Of a stretch of DNA of 64,000 bases, positions 60,109 through 64,000 are shown in pieces. The notes beneath the pieces were generated by a model that was not told the origin of the DNA, ran no database searches, and saw only the letters and a list, made by a program, of their open reading frames with translations. The stretch's first letter is position 1. Each line of letters starts with the position of its first letter. The DNA is from JBBPYR01 sp038199755 (GTDB taxonomy: Bacteria > Chloroflexota > Ktedonobacteria > Ktedonobacterales > Ktedonobacteraceae): NCBI GenBank assembly GCA_038199755.1, contig JBBPYR010000070.1:7783-71782 (forward strand), written 5' to 3'. Both the position numbers and the translations under genes were made by a program.

Positions 60109-60541
60109 CGTGCTAACAAAAACCTCTCTGCTTATATTACGATTGACCTACTCCAATGTAGCAACTTTTCCCCTTTATCATAGAACATTTCCCATAGAGA
60201 GCGTAAGGGTACTGCGAGAACAATACAGCCGCAACAGTCGGATCCATCCGACCATCGCGGCTATATGACCCAAGGGTCAACTACTAGACGTTACACCAAA
60301 TGGTTTTAGTGGATGATTTTGGGGTTTTGGATGCTCACAACAGGAATAATATCAGCTCGCATACTTGTTCTCCATAATAGAAACTATTGCCAATCCTCTT
60401 ATTTTAACTACCATAATAGCGCGTGTGCAGATCCTATTCCAACCGCTATGGACGATTCGCACGTCTCGTGCTATATATTTTTTATGAGTTATGTCTGTTA
60501 TTCCTGCGAATGGCTGTGACCAAGTCTAGCTAGAAAGCTGT
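60109..60541. other. 433-base intergenic stretch
   Basis: Divergent upstream region of the rhomboid unit and the DUF983 gene. No gene is supported; it is AT-rich near 60310-60500 and should contain promoters for both sides, but no clear -35/-10 pair was chosen. Confidence 0.45.
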
Positions 60542-60973
60542 GTGATATGTATGGATCGTGCATGGATGCTCCTGCTACGGGCATTACGCCAGCGTTGTCC
60601 CGTTTGTGGCAAAGGAAAGCTCTTCCGCCGCTGGTTTACAATGTATGAACAATGTCCTGTCTGCCACTTCACCTATGAGCGTGAAGAGGGCTACTTTTCG
60701 AGTGCTATGGCCATTAACCTCGTCGTGAGCGAATTGCTTGTGACGGCTGCCGTCGTTCCTTTCTCGATCATGGCAGGCCTCAACCCCAGCATACCCTTTG
60801 TGCCAATATTGCTGGCCGGGATACCGTTGCCCATATTGCTGCCGATACTCTTCTTCCGACCCACACGCGCCATCTGGATGGCCATGGATCACTTGCTCAA
60901 TCCACCACAGCGAGGTGATAACGATCATACGCATATGTATGATACAATTGTAAGAGAACACAATGCACAATGA
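60542..60973 (+). CDS. DUF983 membrane protein
   Basis: 143 residues (GTG at 60542; an ATG at 60551 is an equally likely start). N-terminal Cys-pairs CPVCGKG and CPVCHF (zinc-ribbon-like), then GYFSSAMAINLVV and two membrane helices (ELLVTAAVVPFSIMAGL, VPILLAGIPLPILLPILFF), the standard DUF983 layout. Function unknown; sometimes beside cytochrome oxidase assembly genes, not here. Its stop overlaps a possible early start of ppc (ATGA at 60970), so the two are probably co-transcribed. Confidence 0.85.
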   Translation: MICMDRAWMLLLRALRQRCPVCGKGKLFRRWFTMYEQCPVCHFTYEREEGYFSSAMAINLVVSELLVTAAVVPFSIMAGLNPSIPFVPILLAGIPLPILLPILFFRPTRAIWMAMDHLLNPPQRGDNDHTHMYDTIVREHNAQ

Positions 60974-61038
60974 GGCCCGATGACGCGCCAACACGTCAAA
61001 GCGCTGGAGCTTTCTGCCCGCTAAAAGGACTTCATTTG

Positions 61039-63963
61039 ATGCTTGAAACAGAGACGCGCAGCGAGCGTGATGCTCCGCTGCGCCAGGATATTCACCTACT
61101 GGGTGATGCCCTCGGCAAAGCCATTCAGTGGCATAGTGGACGAGAACTGTTCTCCGTCGTCGAGCAACTACGGCAAAAGTGCCGTACCTTGCGCGACACC
61201 ACACAGCAACTCGTTCTGGCCACCACTGACGAAGAAACAACGCGCCTACAAGCCGAGATCAACGCCCTCGATTCCGAGATTACCGAGATTGTCGCCAATT
61301 GTGACCTTGATACCGCCATTGGCGTCATTCGTGCCTTCACCGTCTATTTTCATCTTGTGAACACAGCAGAGCAGTATCATCGCATTCGGCGGCGCCGTGC
61401 CAGCGAACTGCAACAACCGGATAAGCCTCCCCACGGCTCCCTCGCTGCCCTCGTCCATCTCTTTGAAGACTACCAATTCGATGACGACACCGTCCAACAA
61501 CTGCTCGACAATCTCTCGATCGAACTGGTCTTCACCGCGCACCCCACCGAGGCCACACGCCGCAGCTTAATCATCAAGTCACGGCGCATTAACGAACTGC
61601 TCGAAACCCATGACCGCATCGACAAACTGACGCCGCGTCAGCGCGAACAGTGGCAACGCGACCTCGATAGCCTGATCGACTTGCTCTGGCGAACTGATGC
61701 AGTGCGTCAGGTGCGTCCGCAGCCGCTCGACGAAATCAAAATGGGCATCTACTACCTCAATGAGGTCCTCTATGATGCCTTGCCCGACCTCTATAGCGAG
61801 TTCACAGAACTGCTCAAGAAACGCTATCCTAGCGTGGGCGTGCCACCTTTTCTACGCCCCGGCTCATGGATCGGCGGCGACCAGGACGGCAACCCCTTTA
61901 TCAATGCCACCACGCTACTCACGGCCCTCGAACTACAACGAAAATACATCATCGAACACTACCGCGCCGCCATCGTTGAGCTAGCCGAAGAGTATTCACA
62001 ATCCCTCACGCACTCGCACATCACCGACGCCTTGCAATCCTCCCTTGAACTGGACGCACACCAGCTACCCGACTACAACAACGAGCTGGGGCCACAGGTC
62101 GTGCTAGAGCCCTATCGGCGCAAACTCTCTTTCATGTGGAAACGCCTGGAACAAACCCTGCAATCCAAACGTCCCAACGACCTCTATGCAGGTGTATACA
62201 CCTCCATGAACACGCAACCATCCCCTCCACCCTCGTACGCATACAACAACGGAGACGAACTACTGGCAGACCTGTTGTTGATACGCAGCAGCCTGCTCAA
62301 CGATGGCGAACTAGAACTTGCCAAGGGAAAGCTCAGCCGACTGATTCGCCAGGTCGAAATCTTCGCCTTCTACTTTGCCGCCCTTGATGTCCGCCAACAT
62401 AGCGAACGGCACGCCACCGCCTTAGCCGAACTGCTGCATGTCACAGGTTTACGTCAAGATGACTATATGCAACTCAGTGAGCCACAAAGGATCGAGGTGC
62501 TCGAAACGCTGCTCCGTGATCCGCGCATCCTCTATCGCCCCGGTCTACAGCTGAGCGAAGAGACGCAGCACATCATCAACACCTTCCATGCCATACGGCA
62601 GGCCCGCGAAGAATATGGCAAGGGGGTCATCTCCTGCTACATTATTAGCATGGCCCACACCGTAAGCGACCTGTTAGAGGTGCAATTCTTTTGTAAAGAG
62701 GCAGGCATCGATGACCTGCCGCTCGTTCCCTTATTTGAAACCATCAGCGACCTGCACTCTTGCACCAACATTTTAGATACCATTTTTCGCCACCCCGATT
62801 ACAAAAATTACCTTGCCAATTGTCAGCAACGCCAACAGGTGATGCTTGGCTACTCGGATAGCAGCAAGGATGGTGGCATTCTGACCTCTAGCTGGGAACT
62901 GTATCAGGCGCAGAGTCACCTCGCGCAGCTAGGGCAGCAACATGGGATTGGTATCACCATGTTTCATGGTCGTGGCGGTGCCATTGGCCGTGGTGGTGGC
63001 CCCATTTACGAAGCCATTCTGGGCCAACCGCCTGGGACGGTCAACGGGCATATTCGCATTACGGAGCAAGGCGAAATGCTCTCCTTCAAATATGGTCTGC
63101 CCGAAATCGCGTTACGCAACATGGAACTGGTCGTTGCTGGTGTCGTGCAAGCCAGCATTCCCAGCGAGGTCTTACAGCAGTATCGTGTACAGCAGGCACA
63201 CCCACAGGCGCAAGAGCAGTGGATACACACCATGAATGTCCTCTCAGACACTGCGTCTGCGGCCTATCATCGCCTGATCTATGAAGACCCGTCCTTTATC
63301 CCCTTCTTTGAGCAGGCTACCCCCATTCTGGAGCTGGGCTGGCTCAACATCGGCTCACGACCAGCACGCCGCTCCAGGAGTCGTGCCATCGAAGAGCTAC
63401 GCGCCATTCCCTGGGTCTTCTCCTGGATGCAGAGTCGCTACGTCCTGCCCAGTTGGTACGGTGTTGGTAGCGCATTAGAGGCATACATCACCACTGATGA
63501 CGTCCACCTCATCCAGTTGCAACAGATGTACCATCAGTGGCCCTTCCTGCGTGCCTTCCTGGACAACCTGCAAATGACGCTCTCTAAAGCTGACATGCAT
63601 ATTGCCCAGCACTACGCCACCCTCGTTGACGACGAAGCAGTACGCGAACATATGACGCGTCTCGTGTGCGAAGAATTTGAACGGACACGTGCGATGGTGT
63701 TACGCATCGTGGGTGGCAGTGCCCTGCTCGACAACGCCAAGGTCTTACAAGGCTCCATCCGCAGACGTAACCCCTATGTAGACCCACTCAGCTACTTCCA
63801 GGTTGACCTGCTGCGCAAGCTGCGCGCCCTCGGAGGCCCGCTCACCCTCAGTCTGGAAGAGCAGCAGACAGCCAGTGCCAGCGAACTGGAAAGGGCACAA
63901 TTGACCTATGCCGTCTTACTGACCATCAATGGCATCGCAGCTGGCGTGCGCAACACAGGCTAA
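61039..63963 (+). CDS. ppc: phosphoenolpyruvate carboxylase
   Basis: Carboxylates PEP to oxaloacetate, refilling the TCA cycle. 974 residues from the ATG at 61039 (AAAGGA about nine bases upstream); an ATG at 60970 in the same frame overlaps the DUF983 stop and would give 997. Conserved blocks: LVFTAHPTEATRRS with catalytic His, GGDQDGNPF, DVRQHSERH, ISMAHTVSDLLEV, LGYSDSSKDGGILTSSWELYQAQ, FHGRGGAIGRGGGP (glycine loop), RITEQGEMLSFKYG, WVFSWMQSR, and the C-terminal NTG. No Ser near the N-terminus typical of plant regulation was seen. Complete; ends 37 bases before the window edge. Confidence 0.97.
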   Translation: MLETETRSERDAPLRQDIHLLGDALGKAIQWHSGRELFSVVEQLRQKCRTLRDTTQQLVLATTDEETTRLQAEINALDSEITEIVANCDLDTAIGVIRAFTVYFHLVNTAEQYHRIRRRRASELQQPDKPPHGSLAALVHLFEDYQFDDDTVQQLLDNLSIELVFTAHPTEATRRSLIIKSRRINELLETHDRIDKLTPRQREQWQRDLDSLIDLLWRTDAVRQVRPQPLDEIKMGIYYLNEVLYDALPDLYSEFTELLKKRYPSVGVPPFLRPGSWIGGDQDGNPFINATTLLTALELQRKYIIEHYRAAIVELAEEYSQSLTHSHITDALQSSLELDAHQLPDYNNELGPQVVLEPYRRKLSFMWKRLEQTLQSKRPNDLYAGVYTSMNTQPSPPPSYAYNNGDELLADLLLIRSSLLNDGELELAKGKLSRLIRQVEIFAFYFAALDVRQHSERHATALAELLHVTGLRQDDYMQLSEPQRIEVLETLLRDPRILYRPGLQLSEETQHIINTFHAIRQAREEYGKGVISCYIISMAHTVSDLLEVQFFCKEAGIDDLPLVPLFETISDLHSCTNILDTIFRHPDYKNYLANCQQRQQVMLGYSDSSKDGGILTSSWELYQAQSHLAQLGQQHGIGITMFHGRGGAIGRGGGPIYEAILGQPPGTVNGHIRITEQGEMLSFKYGLPEIALRNMELVVAGVVQASIPSEVLQQYRVQQAHPQAQEQWIHTMNVLSDTASAAYHRLIYEDPSFIPFFEQATPILELGWLNIGSRPARRSRSRAIEELRAIPWVFSWMQSRYVLPSWYGVGSALEAYITTDDVHLIQLQQMYHQWPFLRAFLDNLQMTLSKADMHIAQHYATLVDDEAVREHMTRLVCEEFERTRAMVLRIVGGSALLDNAKVLQGSIRRRNPYVDPLSYFQVDLLRKLRALGGPLTLSLEEQQTASASELERAQLTYAVLLTINGIAAGVRNTG

Positions 63964-64000
63964 GGTTTTTATAGTGAAGCATAGACGGGCAGAACGGGCA

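Noticed and set aside
1..64000. CRISPR array, tRNA or insertion sequence
   Set aside because: No regularly spaced repeat, no cloverleaf candidate and no transposase with DDE or TnpB motifs was seen when reading both strands; a programmatic scan could still find a weak one.

Overview
The window looks like chromosomal DNA of a Chloroflexota bacterium of the Ktedonobacteria type. This is inferred from gene content and style (membrane-anchored kinase-like proteins, many F420/LLM-type oxidoreductases, two-component systems beside ABC/FtsX operons, abundant gene remnants, roughly balanced GC); no 16S rRNA gene or other taxonomic marker is present. No rRNA or tRNA gene and no CRISPR array was seen.

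Layout. 0-1.6 kb: 3' part of malate synthase A. 1.6-11.7 kb: one minus-strand defence operon transcribed cmr1, cmr6-like, cas10, cmr4, cmr5, cas5-like, then an AAA ATPase and a DUF4435/TOPRIM protein. The Cas10 keeps its HD nuclease site but lacks the GGDD cyclase motif, which together with the gene order points to type III-C. The last two genes look like a PARIS-type (AriA/AriB) abortive-defence pair joined to the operon. 11.7-16.5 kb: a transmembrane pseudokinase, and threonyl-tRNA synthetase behind a T-box leader. 16.6-21.2 kb: a double-domain nitrilase-family protein, two short-chain-dehydrogenase-type proteins and an LLM flavin/F420 oxidoreductase. 21.2-23.2 kb: remnants (GH3 glycosidase, RecD2, frameshifted PAP2 phosphatase). 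23.4-27.3 kb: membrane and transport proteins, including a CDF transporter broken by an in-frame TGA. 27.4-40 kb: two paralogous histidine kinase/response regulator pairs, each divergent from a plus-strand unit (a Cys/His-rich small ORF and a beta-propeller protein; a lipoprotein plus ABC/FtsX exporter). All four promoters appear to share one OmpR-type box. 40-47.5 kb: hsdR remnant, a receiver-only regulator, a PAS histidine kinase, then decayed fragments (dinB, permease, ABC exporter, aldo/keto reductase). 47.6-57.5 kb: YcaQ/AlkX-type DNA glycosylase, WYL regulator, RecG, two MerR regulators, a second LLM oxidoreductase and an internally deleted methyltransferase. 58-64 kb: two rhomboid proteases, a DUF983 protein and PEP carboxylase.

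The genes link at several points. Malate synthase and PEP carboxylase bracket the window as anaplerotic/glyoxylate enzymes. A palindrome, TGACA-N5-TGTCA, lies upstream of both the WYL regulator and the LLM oxidoreductase about 29 kb away, suggesting a regulator-target pair. A small palindromic repeat has entered the recG reading frame and has a diverged copy about 2.4 kb away. The best candidate for something new is the fusion of a cyclase-dead type III-C effector operon with a PARIS-like toxin pair.
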